Counted from the first letter of the stretch, positions 10,498-19,822 are shown. The stretch: DNA of 64,000 nucleotides from Parvibaculum indicum (GCF_011762095.1 NZ_JAASQO010000010.1:17501-81500); one strand, 5' to 3'. Made by a program: numbers and translations. The notes: generated by a model from the letters alone, not told the origin.

Positions 10498-11652
10498 CTA
10501 TTGAACGGGCGCGGCCCGGTCATCCGCCGCGACGGCCTCGACCTCGGCCTGAGGCGCGGCTGCCAGAAGCGTATCGGCGGCAAGCGGCTTGCCCGTCAGC
10601 ACCAGTGTGGGCGGGCCGGCAAGACCCAGCGAACGGCCATCCGCCACGATTTCGATGGCGCTGGCATCCCGCGCGACCAGCACGGCCCCCCGGTCGGCGG
10701 GCACGCGATAGAGATCGCCGCGCTTGAAGGTCTGTTCGATCAGCACCCGGCCATTGGCGTCTTCCACCCGGATCCAGGTGTCGTCCTTGCGCGCCCTGAG
10801 CGAGACGCGGCTGCCGGCATTCTCCACGCCATAGACGGCGCCTTCCGGAATGGCGGGAAGCGGTTCGACCGCGGGACGGGCCGCGATCGCACCGTCGGCG
10901 GTCTCAGCCGCGTCGAGCATGGCCGCGTCGCTGCCCGGCACAAGCTGCGAGCCGTGCATGCCCACACCGAGCCGCATGGGCGAAATGGCTCCCTCGCGCG
11001 GCGTCGCCGCAGAGGCCGTATCGCCGCGCGGCATGCTCTCCAGCGGGTGATGCGCGGCGGCGGAATTATTGGCTTCGGCGGCCTGGATGGAGGGATCGGC
11101 TTCTTCGGCGGCGGGCTCGCCCTGCCGCTCGGCCACCATCTGATCGGCCGATTTGCCCATCAGCCATACGCCGTAAAGCCCGGCGGCGACGATGAGCACC
11201 ACGACAAGCCCCATGCCGCGCGGCATGCGACGCTCGCCGGCGGCGGCGGGCATGAACCTGGAGGAGGTTTCCGTCTCCTCTTCCAGCGTGTCGCCATCGA
11301 GTTCGCTCTTGTAGCGCTCCACGACATGCTGGCTGTCGAGCCCCAGATATTCGGCATAGGAGCGCACGAACCCCAGCGCATAGGCGCGGCCGGGCAGGCC
11401 CTCATAGCGGCTTTCTTCCAGCGCTTCGAGATAATCCCGGCGAATATGAAGAATATGAGCGATGCTTCGGATCTCTTCGCCCCGGCGAAGCCGGACGGCT
11501 CTCAGCTCGGCGCCGACCGAATGCGCCTCGAGCGGCTCTTCATGCGTGATGTCACGCAAATGCAGCCTGCGGCGTCCCCCCTCGGATCGTCCCTCGGCCG
11601 GAAGCATCGTAACTTTGGTCATACGTTTCGGCTCTTCATCGAAATGAGCCAT
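10498..11652 (-). CDS. RodZ-like helix-turn-helix membrane protein with DUF4115 tail
   Basis: 384 residues: a Cro/XRE-type helix-turn-helix near 45-110 (GAELRAVRLRRGEEIRSIA, then the RodZ-like block RRDYLEALEESRYEGLPG and GFVRSYAEYLGLD), a basic stretch, one membrane segment (GLVVVLIVAAGLYGVWLMG), an Ala-rich linker, and a C-terminal beta domain with DTWIRVEDANGRVL and LVLTGKP motifs of DUF4115. RodZ links MreB to the membrane and supports rod shape. The direct upstream position to ispG is common in the class. ATG at 11652; an ATG ten codons on is an alternative. Confidence 0.88.
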   Translation of the reverse strand: MAHFDEEPKRMTKVTMLPAEGRSEGGRRRLHLRDITHEEPLEAHSVGAELRAVRLRRGEEIRSIAHILHIRRDYLEALEESRYEGLPGRAYALGFVRSYAEYLGLDSQHVVERYKSELDGDTLEEETETSSRFMPAAAGERRMPRGMGLVVVLIVAAGLYGVWLMGKSADQMVAERQGEPAAEEADPSIQAAEANNSAAAHHPLESMPRGDTASAATPREGAISPMRLGVGMHGSQLVPGSDAAMLDAAETADGAIAARPAVEPLPAIPEGAVYGVENAGSRVSLRARKDDTWIRVEDANGRVLIEQTFKRGDLYRVPADRGAVLVARDASAIEIVADGRSLGLAGPPTLVLTGKPLAADTLLAAAPQAEVEAVAADDRAAPVQ

Positions 11653-11905
11653 CCGAAATGCTCGACTCTGATCAACCAGGCGCGCTTCGCGCGACCGTCA
11701 TTCCGGATGTCATGCATGTGCCCGAACGACTGCCCCTGCCGCCCGATACAACTTGCCCCCAACTGCATCTGAGTATCGAGAATAAATCAAAACTATTGAT
11801 ATTTCGCAACACTCGAAACGAAAAATCGTCCCCAACTTGGGTAATTTGACTGAGAAAAGCCTACGCTTTCTTAACAAAATCCCGGAAGAGACAAAAACTC
11901 CGCAC
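11653..11905. promoter_or_regulatory. AT-rich gap between ptsP and the RodZ-like gene
   Basis: About 250 bases, with a clearly AT-rich core at 11775-11890 that stands out from the surrounding GC-rich DNA. On the minus strand it would carry the promoter of the rodZ-ispG-prfA-prmC series. I see no confident -35/-10 pair: a TTGCGA followed 17 bases on by TTTATT is the best candidate. No terminator with a U-run follows ptsP. Confidence 0.35.
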
Positions 11906-14170
11906 TCAGACGGATATGCCCTCGGCCTCGGCATAGGCCTTGAGCTGCGGCCGGACCGATCCGTCGGGCAGCTTCATCAGTCCTTCCATGAAGCGTTCCA
12001 GCTTGCCCACATCGAGCGAGCGCACCATCAGCTTGACCGGGCCGATGGCGGCCGGGGACATGGAAATCCGCCTGAAGCCCAGCCCGACCAGCGCCATCGC
12101 CTCCAGCGGACGGCCCGACATCTCGCCGCAAAGCGTCACGGGCGTGCCGTGTTCGGCGCATTTGTCGATGACATGCCTGAAGAAGCTCAGCACCGCCGGG
12201 CTCAGCAGGTCGTAGCGGGTCGCGACGCGCGGATTGCCCCGGTCGCTCGCAAACAGGAACTGCAGGAGATCGTTGGAGCCGATCGAAACGAAATCGACCA
12301 GCGGCAGCAGCGCGTCGAGCTGCCAGATCAGCGCCGGGACCTCCAGCATGGTGCCGACCTCGATCTTCGAGGGCCGCTCCTTGCCGAACTTGTCGAGACG
12401 GGCCAGTTCCTTGTCCACCAGCGCGCGCGCCCGCTGATATTCCGCGACCTCGGCCACCATGGGGAACATGAGCCGGAGCTCGCGCCCCGCCGCCGCCGTG
12501 AGGAGCGCACGAAGCTGATGGCGCAGCAGCGCCGGACGGTCGAGGCTGATCCGGATCGCCCGCCAGCCCAGCGCCGGGTTTTCTTCCTTGAGCTGGGCGA
12601 GGTTCATATAGGGCAGCATCTTGTCGCCGCCGATATCGAGCGTGCGGAACACCACCGGCATGTCGCCCACATGATCCAGCACCGCGCTGTAGAGCTCGAC
12701 CTGATCGCCGAGACTGGGCAGCGCCGCCGCGATCATGAACTGCAATTCGGTCCGGAAGAGGCCGATCCCCTCCGCGCCCGACTCCGCCACATGCGGCAGG
12801 TCCACCTGCAGCCCGGCATTCACGAACAGGGAGATGTGCTGCTCGTCCAGCGAAATGGCCGGCTCGTGCCGGATCGCCTGATACTGCTCCTGCTTCTTGG
12901 CGCGGAAACGCGCCTTCTCGGAATAGGAAGAAATGACTTCCTGCGTCGGCCGGATATAGATTTCGCCGGTATCGCCGTCGACGATGATAGCCTCGCCGGA
13001 TTCCACATGATCCAGCGCGTCGTCGGCCCGCCCCACCGTGGGAATGCCCAGCGCGCGCGCCACGATGGAGACATGCGCATTGGGCGCGCCCTCTTCGAGC
13101 ACCAGGCCGCGCAGCCGGTCCTTGTCGTAATCGAGCAGCTCGGCGGGGCCCATATTGCGCGCGATCACGATGGCGTCGACCGGCAGATCCTCCGACACCG
13201 AAGACAGGGTGACGCCGGTCAGCTGGCGCAGCAGCCGGTTTGCCAGATCGTCGAAATCGTGCAGCCGGTCGCGCAAATAGGGGTCGGCGGCCCGCTGGAG
13301 GCGCGCGCGCGTATCGTTCTGCACTCGCTCGACCGCGGCTTCCGCGGTGAGGCCGGTATTCACCGCCTCCGACATGCGCTGCAGCCATCCGCGGTCGTTC
13401 GCGAACATGCGGTAGGTCTGCAGCACCTCGCGATGCTCGCCCGCATGGCTGAGGTCTTCGGTCTGCAGCATGTCGTCGATGGAGCCGCGCAGGGCATAGA
13501 CGGCCTGTTCGAGCCGTTCGCGCTCCGCATCCGTATCCTCGGCGATGAGCTTCGTCACGCGCACGCGCGGCTCATGCAGTACCGCGTGACCGAGCGCGAT
13601 GCCTTCGGCAAAGGAGGAGCCCTGAAGGTAATAGGGCTTGGCCTCTTCTTCTTCCAGTTCGCTCGGCGCGTCCAGAAGGCCCGCCGCGGCCACGACCTCG
13701 GCGAGCACCATGGCCACCGTCTGCAGCGCCTCGACCTCTTCTTCGGTGTAATGGCGCTTGGTGCGGTTCTGCACCACCAGAACGCCCATCACCCGGCCCG
13801 CGCGCAGGATCGGCACGCCCATCAGCGATTTGTATATTTCTTCGCCGGTTTCCGGCCGGTAGGCAAAGGCCGGATGCGACTGGGCGTCGGCAAGATTGAG
13901 CGGCCTTGCATGCGCGGCGATATCGCCCACCAGGCCTTCGCCCACGCGCAGCCTGGTATGGTGCACGGCGGTCGGCTTCAGACCTTCGGTGGCAAAAAGT
14001 TCCAGATCGGTTGCGCTGCGCTTGAGATAGACCGAGCACACCTCCGCCACCATGTTGGAGGCGATCAGCACCACGATCTCGTCCAGGCGCTTCTGGGCGG
14101 TCTCCGGTTTCGCCATAACCTCGCGCAGACGGCGCAAGAGTACGCGCGGCCCGCCCACCGTGGCCGGCAT
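11906..14170 (-). CDS. ptsP: PEP-protein phosphotransferase PtsP (nitrogen PTS enzyme I)
   Basis: Takes phosphate from PEP to the nitrogen-branch carrier NPr, a regulatory phosphorelay. The 754 residues start with a GAF domain (about 25-165), then PEP-utiliser N-domain, the swivelling phosphohistidine domain with the active His in GAPNAHVSIVARALGIPT, and a PEP-binding TIM barrel with the cysteine in LCGEMSGRP. The GAF domain separates it from sugar-PTS enzyme I. It lies 65 bases downstream of lysC on the same strand, a neighbourhood familiar from Hyphomicrobiales. ATG at 14170; Met19 is an alternative. Confidence 0.96.
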   Translation of the reverse strand: MPATVGGPRVLLRRLREVMAKPETAQKRLDEIVVLIASNMVAEVCSVYLKRSATDLELFATEGLKPTAVHHTRLRVGEGLVGDIAAHARPLNLADAQSHPAFAYRPETGEEIYKSLMGVPILRAGRVMGVLVVQNRTKRHYTEEEVEALQTVAMVLAEVVAAAGLLDAPSELEEEEAKPYYLQGSSFAEGIALGHAVLHEPRVRVTKLIAEDTDAERERLEQAVYALRGSIDDMLQTEDLSHAGEHREVLQTYRMFANDRGWLQRMSEAVNTGLTAEAAVERVQNDTRARLQRAADPYLRDRLHDFDDLANRLLRQLTGVTLSSVSEDLPVDAIVIARNMGPAELLDYDKDRLRGLVLEEGAPNAHVSIVARALGIPTVGRADDALDHVESGEAIIVDGDTGEIYIRPTQEVISSYSEKARFRAKKQEQYQAIRHEPAISLDEQHISLFVNAGLQVDLPHVAESGAEGIGLFRTELQFMIAAALPSLGDQVELYSAVLDHVGDMPVVFRTLDIGGDKMLPYMNLAQLKEENPALGWRAIRISLDRPALLRHQLRALLTAAAGRELRLMFPMVAEVAEYQRARALVDKELARLDKFGKERPSKIEVGTMLEVPALIWQLDALLPLVDFVSIGSNDLLQFLFASDRGNPRVATRYDLLSPAVLSFFRHVIDKCAEHGTPVTLCGEMSGRPLEAMALVGLGFRRISMSPAAIGPVKLMVRSLDVGKLERFMEGLMKLPDGSVRPQLKAYAEAEGISV

Positions 14171-14235
14171 CAGCTCAGGCCTCCCGGCCGGCTGGGGCTC
14201 CTGCTATGGCGGAACGTGGTCAAGGGCGCGCCCCC

Positions 14236-15489
14236 TTACTCGGAATCCAGCCCGTAGGCGGAGTGAAGGGCCCGTACCGCAAGCTCGGTATATTCGGCAT
14301 CGATCAAGACGCTGATCTTGATCTCGGAGGTCGTGATCGCCTGAATGTTGATCCCCTTTTCCGAAAGCGTGCGGAACATGGCCTGGGCGACGCCGGCATG
14401 GCTTCGCATGCCGATACCGATGACAGACACTTTCACGACGCCGGGATCGGTCCGCACCTGTTCGCAGCGGATACCGGAAATCACTTTATTGATGACCTCT
14501 TCCGCGCGCGGCAGTTCCGCCTGCGGCACGGTAAAGGTCATGTCGGTGCTGCGACCGTCGTCCGACACGTTCTGGATGATCATGTCGACATTGATCGAGG
14601 CATCGGCCAGCGGCCCGAAAATGCTCGCGGCAATCCCGGGCTTGTCCTCGACCTTGACGAGAGTGATCTTGGCTTCGTCCTTGGAATAGGCGATGCCGCT
14701 GACGACCTGCTGCTCCACGATTTCTTCCTCGTCGCAAACTAGAGTGCCGGGAACGAAGTCTTCCCTCGCGAATTGCGGCGCATCGGGCGCATCGAAGCTC
14801 GAACGCACCTGCAATCGCACCCGGTGAACCATGGCGAGCTCGACGGAACGTGTCTGTAGAACCTTGGCGCCCAAGGATGCCATTTCGAGCATCTCTTCGT
14901 AGCTGATTCTATCAAGCTTCCGTGCCTTCGCAACGATCCGCGGGTCGGTGGTATAGACACCGTCCACATCCGTATAAATGTCGCAGCGATCCGCCTTGAT
15001 CGCCGCCGCGATGGCGACCGCGCTCGTATCCGAGCCGCCGCGCCCCAGCGTCGTGATCCGGTTGTCGGGCCCGAGCCCCTGGAACCCGGCGATCACCGCC
15101 ACCTGACCCTGCCCCAGCCGCTCCATGAGCTGCGTGCCGTCGATATCCGCGATGCGGGCGGCGCCATGCGCCCCGTCGGTGCGGATCGGGATCTGCCAAC
15201 CGAGCCAGGAGCGCGCATGAACGCCCATCTTCTGCAGCGTGATCGACAACAGGCCGACCGTCACCTGTTCGCCGGTGGCCACCACCGTGTCGTATTCGCG
15301 CGCATCGTGCAGCCGGTCGGCCTCGCGCGTCCACTCGACGAGCTGGTTCGTCGTGCCCGCCATCGCCGATACGACCACGGCCACCTCATGGCCATGCTCG
15401 ACCTCGCGCTTCACATGCGCGGCGACATTGGCAATCCGCTCCAGGTCGGCAACCGAGGTGCCGCCGAATTTCATGACCAGCCGGGCCAT
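14236..15489 (-). CDS. lysC: Aspartate kinase
   Basis: First enzyme of the lysine/threonine/methionine branch: phosphorylates aspartate. The 417 residues open with the kinase motif VMKFGGTSVAD, carry the GRGGSDTSAVAIA aspartate-binding block, and end with two ACT domains (ITLVKVEDKPGIAASIFGPLA and VSVIGIGMRSHAGVAQAMF) that bind lysine or threonine for feedback control. Length fits a monofunctional homo-oligomeric enzyme without a fused homoserine dehydrogenase. It is divergent from ubiG across 329 bases and followed by ptsP. ATG at 15489. Confidence 0.97.
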   Translation of the reverse strand: MARLVMKFGGTSVADLERIANVAAHVKREVEHGHEVAVVVSAMAGTTNQLVEWTREADRLHDAREYDTVVATGEQVTVGLLSITLQKMGVHARSWLGWQIPIRTDGAHGAARIADIDGTQLMERLGQGQVAVIAGFQGLGPDNRITTLGRGGSDTSAVAIAAAIKADRCDIYTDVDGVYTTDPRIVAKARKLDRISYEEMLEMASLGAKVLQTRSVELAMVHRVRLQVRSSFDAPDAPQFAREDFVPGTLVCDEEEIVEQQVVSGIAYSKDEAKITLVKVEDKPGIAASIFGPLADASINVDMIIQNVSDDGRSTDMTFTVPQAELPRAEEVINKVISGIRCEQVRTDPGVVKVSVIGIGMRSHAGVAQAMFRTLSEKGINIQAITTSEIKISVLIDAEYTELAVRALHSAYGLDSE

Positions 15490-15818
15490 TCGCTCACCGA
15501 ATTGCGGCCGACCCCCGGCCCGCCGCCCTGTTTGAAACTTGTCCTCATGCGTCCGCCGGGTCCGGTCCCGTCTTCACTGGACCCCGCCGCCCGGAACGCC
15601 CTATATCAGTCGCTTGTGGGTGGACCTCCGGCGAGACTGGCGTGACCGGCCTCCTCAGGTTTCCGGACGACAGCTCTCGACCCGCTGAACGCGGCACATA
15701 CATACTCGCATGGGCAATAGCCCGCAACCGGCGCAAAATGAAGGCCATACATAAGTTTCAGGCCGGCCCGACGCGACGGCGGACGCAGGGGCAGACACCA
15801 GGCTGAAGGCGGATCGAC
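15490..15818. other. Divergent gap between lysC and ubiG
   Basis: 329 bases without a supported gene. Both promoters (lysC on minus, ubiG on plus) should lie here, but I see no strong -35/-10 pair. A GAAGG ribosome site ends a few bases before the ubiG ATG. I see no riboswitch-like or leader-peptide signature for lysC. Confidence 0.5.
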
Positions 15819-16589
15819 ATGACAGGAACGAACAAGGCAGGCATGGCGGCTTCGGACGCCTATACCAGTATCGACGAGGGGGAAATCGCCCGCTTTTCCG
15901 CCATCGCCGCCGAATGGTGGGCGCCGGAAGGCAAGTTCAAGCCGCTCCACAAGTTCAATCCGGTGCGGCTCTCCTTCATCCGCGAGCGCGTCATCGCCCA
16001 TTTCGGGCTCAATGCCAAAAGCCCCAAGCCCTTCAAGGGACTGCGTTTTCTGGACATCGGCTGCGGCGGCGGCCTGCTGTCGGAACCCATGGCCCGGCTC
16101 GGCGCGACGGTCACGGGGGCCGACGCGGCGGAAAAGAACATCAAGACTGCCTCGGTCCACGCCATGGAGCAGGATCTCGCCATCGATTATCGCTGCACCA
16201 CGGCGGAAGAGCTGGCGGCGGCGGGCGAGCGCTTCGACGTCATCCTCAATATGGAAGTGATCGAGCATGTCGCCGACCGCGACCGATTCCTCGTCCATTG
16301 CGCGGAAATGCTGAAGCCCGGCGGGTTGATGTTCGTCGCCACACTCAACCGCACGTTGAAAGCCCACGCCCTGGCCATTATCGGCGCCGAATATGTGCTG
16401 GGCTGGCTGCCGCGCGGCACGCATGACTGGCAGAAATTCATCACCCCCGCGGAGATGGAGCAGGGCCTCGCCGGGGCCGGGCTCGACATCCTCGAATGGC
16501 AGGGCGTCAGCTACAACCCGCTGCTCGACCGCTGGTCGCTTTCCGGCGATACGGACGTCAATTATATGGCGCTCGCCACAAAAAAATAG
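15819..16589 (+). CDS. ubiG: Ubiquinone biosynthesis O-methyltransferase UbiG
   Basis: SAM-dependent methyltransferase that performs both O-methylations in ubiquinone synthesis. The 256 residues carry the UbiG block [23 protein letters not shown], the SAM motif [20 protein letters not shown], and the typical C-terminal [20 protein letters not shown] and GTHDWQKFI segments. The ATG at 15819 follows GAAGG. It is divergent from lysC. The stop codon lies inside an AT-rich palindrome (16583-16602) that belongs to the control region of the next gene. Confidence 0.97.
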   Translation: MTGTNKAGMAASDAYTSIDEGEIARFSAIAAEWWAPEGKFKPLHKFNPVRLSFIRERVIAHFGLNAKSPKPFKGLRFLDIGCGGGLLSEPMARLGATVTGADAAEKNIKTASVHAMEQDLAIDYRCTTAEELAAAGERFDVILNMEVIEHVADRDRFLVHCAEMLKPGGLMFVATLNRTLKAHALAIIGAEYVLGWLPRGTHDWQKFITPAEMEQGLAGAGLDILEWQGVSYNPLLDRWSLSGDTDVNYMALATKK

Positions 16590-16602
16590 TTTTCACTATT
16601 TT
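16583..16602. promoter_or_regulatory. AT-rich palindrome at the ubiG stop, next to a promoter
   Basis: AAAATAGTTTTCACTATTTT has perfect 8-bp arms around TTTC. It covers the ubiG stop codon and ends one base before the -35 of the next promoter. That position suits a repressor operator, or a weak terminator hairpin for ubiG. Confidence 0.5.
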
Positions 16603-16603
16603 C

Positions 16604-16631
16604 TTGACGCATCTTTTCGTCTCGGCATGAT
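16604..16631 (+). promoter_or_regulatory. Probable promoter of the cytochrome/lactone oxidase operon
   Basis: TTGACG (16604-16609) and CATGAT (16626-16631) are separated by 16 bases, about 30 bases before the cytochrome ATG. The palindrome at 16583-16602 abuts the -35. Confidence 0.5.
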
Positions 16632-16660
16632 CCCCTCACGGCTTTTGAGGGGACATCTCG

Positions 16661-17044
16661 ATGAAAATCAGTGCGCAGGCAACACTCCTGCTGGGCGCTT
16701 TCCTGCTTCTGGCAGGCTGCGGCGAGGACAAGACGCCCGAGCCGGTGAACCTCACCGCGCGGCAGGCCTCTCTCTATCAGGCGTCCTGCCACACCTGTCA
16801 CACCGTGCCGGAAACGGGCGCCCCGCAAACGCATGACCTCGCCGCCTGGAAACCGCGCATGGCGCAGGGCGAAGACACGCTGCTCGACCACATTCTGAAC
16901 GGCTTTAACGGCATGCCGCCGCTCGGCCAGTGCATCGAATGCTCGCGCGAGGATTTCATCGCGCTGACGCGCTTCATGGCCGCGCCCGCCCCAACCGGGA
17001 AAAAGGCCGGAAAAGAGGCAGGGAAAGAGGAGACGAACCAATGA
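16661..17044 (+). CDS. Small c-type cytochrome lipoprotein (cytochrome c5-like)
   Basis: A 127-residue exported protein. It has a short signal peptide ending in a lipobox (LLAGC), so it is probably anchored by a lipid after Cys19. The mature part has one haem site CHTCH, a candidate axial Met in GMPPLG, and a second CxxC (CIEC) just after it, the pattern of cytochrome c5. The tail is Lys/Glu-rich. Its stop overlaps the start of the lactone oxidase gene (ATGA), so the two are coupled and this cytochrome is the likely electron acceptor of that enzyme. Confidence 0.85.
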   Translation: MKISAQATLLLGAFLLLAGCGEDKTPEPVNLTARQASLYQASCHTCHTVPETGAPQTHDLAAWKPRMAQGEDTLLDHILNGFNGMPPLGQCIECSREDFIALTRFMAAPAPTGKKAGKEAGKEETNQ

Positions 17045-18423
17045 AATTCTCGCGCCGCCATTTCATGCTTCAGGCCGCGGGGATTTCCGCGCTGGCCGCG
17101 ACGGGCACGATCCCGGGCACCGTCACCCGCGCTTTTGCCGAGGCGAAACAGGAAGCGCTTCCCTGGCACAACTGGTCGGGCGGACAAAGCTGCACGCCCG
17201 AGCGACGCGCCGCGCCCGCCAACAAGGAAGACCTGGCCGAATTGCTGAAGACCGGCCCCGCCCCCTTGCGGGCCGTGGGCGCCGGACACTCCTTCTCGCC
17301 CATCGTGCCCACGCAGGGGACGATCTTCTCGCTCGACCGGATGAGCGGCGTCATCGGCAGCGATCCGGCCACCGGCGAAGCCGCCGTCATGGGCGGTACG
17401 CGCCTCGGCGCGCTGGGGGCCGGGCTTGCCGAACGCGGCCTCGCCCTCGACAACATGCCCGACATCAACAAGCAGACCATCGCCGGCGCGATTTCCACCG
17501 CGACGCATGGGTCCGGCGCCGGGATCGGCTCGCTCTCGACCTTCGTGTCGGGCCTGCGCCTGATGACGACCGAGGGCGAGACCATCGACTGCGACGCCGA
17601 CAACAATGCCGATCTCTTTCAGGCTGCGCGCGTTTCCATCGGCGCGCTCGGCGTCATCACCCAGGTGAAGCTGAAGGCCCGTCCGCTCTACAAGCTCAAG
17701 CGCCGCACCTGGGTCATGCCCATCAACGACATGCTGGAGGAAGCGCCGAAGTTCTGGCGCGAGAACCACATCTTCGAGTTCTACTACATCCCCTTCTCCG
17801 GCATGGCGCTCGGCATCTCCAACAACATCACCGACGATCCGGAAACGCCGGTCCCGCCGCAAACCGACGACGACTCGCTTGAAGAGTTGAAGATGCTGGA
17901 AGAATGGCTGGGCTGGGCGCCCTCGGCCCGGCGCTGGATCCTGCAGAAGATCATGGGCGACATCGAGCCCGAAGAGCGCGTGGACTATTCCCACAAGACG
18001 CTCTCCACCGAGCGCGGCGTGCGCTTCAACGAGATGGAATATCACCTGCCCCGCGAAAAGGGGCCGGAGACGCTGCGCAAGATCATCCGCGAAATCGAGA
18101 ACAACAATCTGGAAGTCTTCTTCCCGATCGAGTTCCGCACCGTCGCCGCGGACGACATATGGCTTTCGCCCTTCCACCAGCGCGAAAGCGCCTCCATCGC
18201 GGTGCATCGCTACTACAAGGAAGACTACAAACCCTATTTCGCGGCGATCGAGCCCATCCACCGCGCCGCCGGCGGACGCCCGCACTGGGGCAAGCTCAGC
18301 ACACTGACGGGCGCGGATTTCGCAAGGCTCTATCCCCGCTGGGAAGACTTCAAGCGCATCCGCAACGAACTCGACCCGAAGGGCCGCCTGCTGAACGATT
18401 ATCTGAGGGGGCTTTTCGCCTAG
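17041..18423 (+). CDS. FAD-dependent aldonolactone oxidase/dehydrogenase (D-arabinono-1,4-lactone oxidase family), Tat-exported
   Basis: Probably oxidises a sugar-acid lactone, donating electrons to the preceding cytochrome. The 460 residues start with a Tat signal (SRRHFM, then a hydrophobic AAGISALAATGTI stretch). The FAD-binding PCMH domain has RAVGAGHSFSP, whose His is the covalent FAD site in related enzymes, and ISTATHGSG. The C-terminus has the family HWGK motif and ends in DPKGRLLNDYLRGLF. I take the ATG at 17041, which overlaps the cytochrome stop; longer in-frame starts run into the cytochrome gene and spoil the signal peptide. The exact substrate is unknown. Confidence 0.85.
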   Translation: MKFSRRHFMLQAAGISALAATGTIPGTVTRAFAEAKQEALPWHNWSGGQSCTPERRAAPANKEDLAELLKTGPAPLRAVGAGHSFSPIVPTQGTIFSLDRMSGVIGSDPATGEAAVMGGTRLGALGAGLAERGLALDNMPDINKQTIAGAISTATHGSGAGIGSLSTFVSGLRLMTTEGETIDCDADNNADLFQAARVSIGALGVITQVKLKARPLYKLKRRTWVMPINDMLEEAPKFWRENHIFEFYYIPFSGMALGISNNITDDPETPVPPQTDDDSLEELKMLEEWLGWAPSARRWILQKIMGDIEPEERVDYSHKTLSTERGVRFNEMEYHLPREKGPETLRKIIREIENNNLEVFFPIEFRTVAADDIWLSPFHQRESASIAVHRYYKEDYKPYFAAIEPIHRAAGGRPHWGKLSTLTGADFARLYPRWEDFKRIRNELDPKGRLLNDYLRGLFA

Positions 18424-18445
18424 ACCGTTTCAGGTCCGGCCGCTC

Positions 18446-18527
18446 CGTCATTGCGAGCAAAGCGAAGCAATCCAGAGCCGCGCACTCAGAGCTGGATTGC
18501 TTCGTCGCTCTGCTCCTCGCAATGACG
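18446..18527. repeat. Dispersed palindromic repeat element (about 82 bp)
   Basis: A left arm (18446-18475), beginning CGTCATTGCGAGCAAAGCG, and a right arm (18492-18527), ending CTCCTCGCAATGACG, form a long imperfect inverted repeat around a short centre. The right arm has a six-base insertion. I recognise this CGTCATTGCGAG...GCAATCCA core as a repeat dispersed between genes in many bacterial genomes. It lies between two converging genes, its usual setting. Confidence 0.75.
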
Positions 18528-18554
18528 ACGCAAATTCAATCCGGCAGTAAATGC

Positions 18555-18983
18555 CTAATTGGCCTTGTCGCGCGGCAGGGTCGGCAGGGGCGCCAGTTCG
18601 ACGCCCTCCTCGATCAACTCTTCGGCCTCTTCGAGCGTCGTCTCGCCGTAAATGTCGCGATGCCCGGTTTCGCCGTAATGGATGCGGCGGGCTTCCTCGG
18701 CGAACTCATCGCCGACATAATCGAAATTCTGTTCCACATGGCGGCGCAGCGCCGTCATCAATTGCGAGACGCGCTCGACCGCTTCCGCCTGCGCATCGCT
18801 TGTTACCTTCGGTGTGCCGCCTTTTGCGATGGCAGGCGCCATCAGCGCGCGGCGAACTTTCCGGCTGTCGCAGACCGGACAGCGCACATCGCCTGCGGCC
18901 GCCTGTTCCTCGAACCCGGCGGACGACGAGAACCAGCCATCGAATTCATGGCCCTTCGCGCAAACCAGTGCGTAGTGGATCAT
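18555..18983 (-). CDS. DUF1178 family zinc-ribbon-like protein
   Basis: A 142-residue protein opening MIHYALVCAKGHEFDGWF, with two cysteine sites (VCAKGHEF and CPVCDSRKV) that probably form a metal-binding ribbon, and an acidic C-terminal helix region (YVGDEFAEEARRIHYGE). The family is common in alpha- and betaproteobacteria; its role is unknown. The start is the ATG at 18983, coupled to the CN hydrolase stop by an ATGA overlap; an in-frame extension of eight residues upstream is unlikely. Confidence 0.9.
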   Translation of the reverse strand: MIHYALVCAKGHEFDGWFSSSAGFEEQAAAGDVRCPVCDSRKVRRALMAPAIAKGGTPKVTSDAQAEAVERVSQLMTALRRHVEQNFDYVGDEFAEEARRIHYGETGHRDIYGETTLEEAEELIEEGVELAPLPTLPRDKAN

Positions 18984-19822
18984 GCGCCCGGCTCCGCCAG
19001 ATGCCATTCGCGGTCATGCTTCAGGCTCGGAACGGCGCGGCGGGCATCTTCGACGGATTTGAGGTCGATCCCGAATGTCGTCACGCCCGGTTCCTCGCCG
19101 TCGATCTCGGCGACGATTTCGCCCCAGGGCGACACCGCCAGGCTGTGGCCATAGGTTTCGCGTCCGCATTCATGCACGCCCCCTTGCGCGGGCGCGAGCA
19201 CATAGCAGCCCGTCTCGATGGCGCGGGCGCGCAACAGCACATGCCAGTGCGCCGCGCCGGTCTTGCGGGTGAACGCGGAAGGAACCGTCAGAATATCCGC
19301 ACCCGCCCCGGCCAGCGCGCGATAGAGATGCGGGAAACGCAGATCGTAGCAGACGCTGAGACCGATCCGCCCCAATGGCGTGTCCGCGCAGACGGCCCGC
19401 TTGCCCGGTTCGTAATTCCGGCTCTCGCGATAGCTTTCGCCGCCCGCCAGATCGACATCGAACATATGGATCTTGTCGTAATGCGCCGCGACCTCGCCGT
19501 CCGGTCCGATGAGATAGGAACGGTTGGCGATCTTGTCGTCGCTCACCTTGATCGGCAGCGACCCGATGACAAGCCAGAGCCCCCGCCGGGCCGCCAGCGA
19601 GCGGAACATCGGCAAGGCCTCGCTATCGACTTCGTCTTTCACCTTCGCAAAGAGATCCTGCGACTTGGTTTCGAGCAGCGAGGTCATTTCGGGCGTTGCG
19701 ATGAGCGTAGCGCCGGCATCCGCCGCCTCTTCGATGAGGCGGCAAGCATCGCTCAGATTGGCTTCCGGGTCGCGCCCGCTGCGCATCTGCACCAGGCCCG
19801 CGGTGAAACTTGTCTCGGCCAT
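18980..19822 (-). CDS. Carbon-nitrogen hydrolase (Nit2/omega-amidase or deaminated-glutathione amidase type)
   Basis: A nitrilase-superfamily amidase of 280 residues. The catalytic triad is present: Glu in ATPEMTS, Lys in YDKIHMFDVD, and Cys in SVCYDLRFP. The DKIHMFDVDLAGGESYRES and RARAIETGCYVLAPAQ segments are typical of the Nit1/Nit2 branch, which acts on deaminated glutathione or alpha-ketoglutaramate-like amides. It lies 20 bases after grxC and overlaps DUF1178, so grxC, this gene and DUF1178 probably share one transcript. ATG at 19822. Confidence 0.92.
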   Translation of the reverse strand: MAETSFTAGLVQMRSGRDPEANLSDACRLIEEAADAGATLIATPEMTSLLETKSQDLFAKVKDEVDSEALPMFRSLAARRGLWLVIGSLPIKVSDDKIANRSYLIGPDGEVAAHYDKIHMFDVDLAGGESYRESRNYEPGKRAVCADTPLGRIGLSVCYDLRFPHLYRALAGAGADILTVPSAFTRKTGAAHWHVLLRARAIETGCYVLAPAQGGVHECGRETYGHSLAVSPWGEIVAEIDGEEPGVTTFGIDLKSVEDARRAVPSLKHDREWHLAEPGA

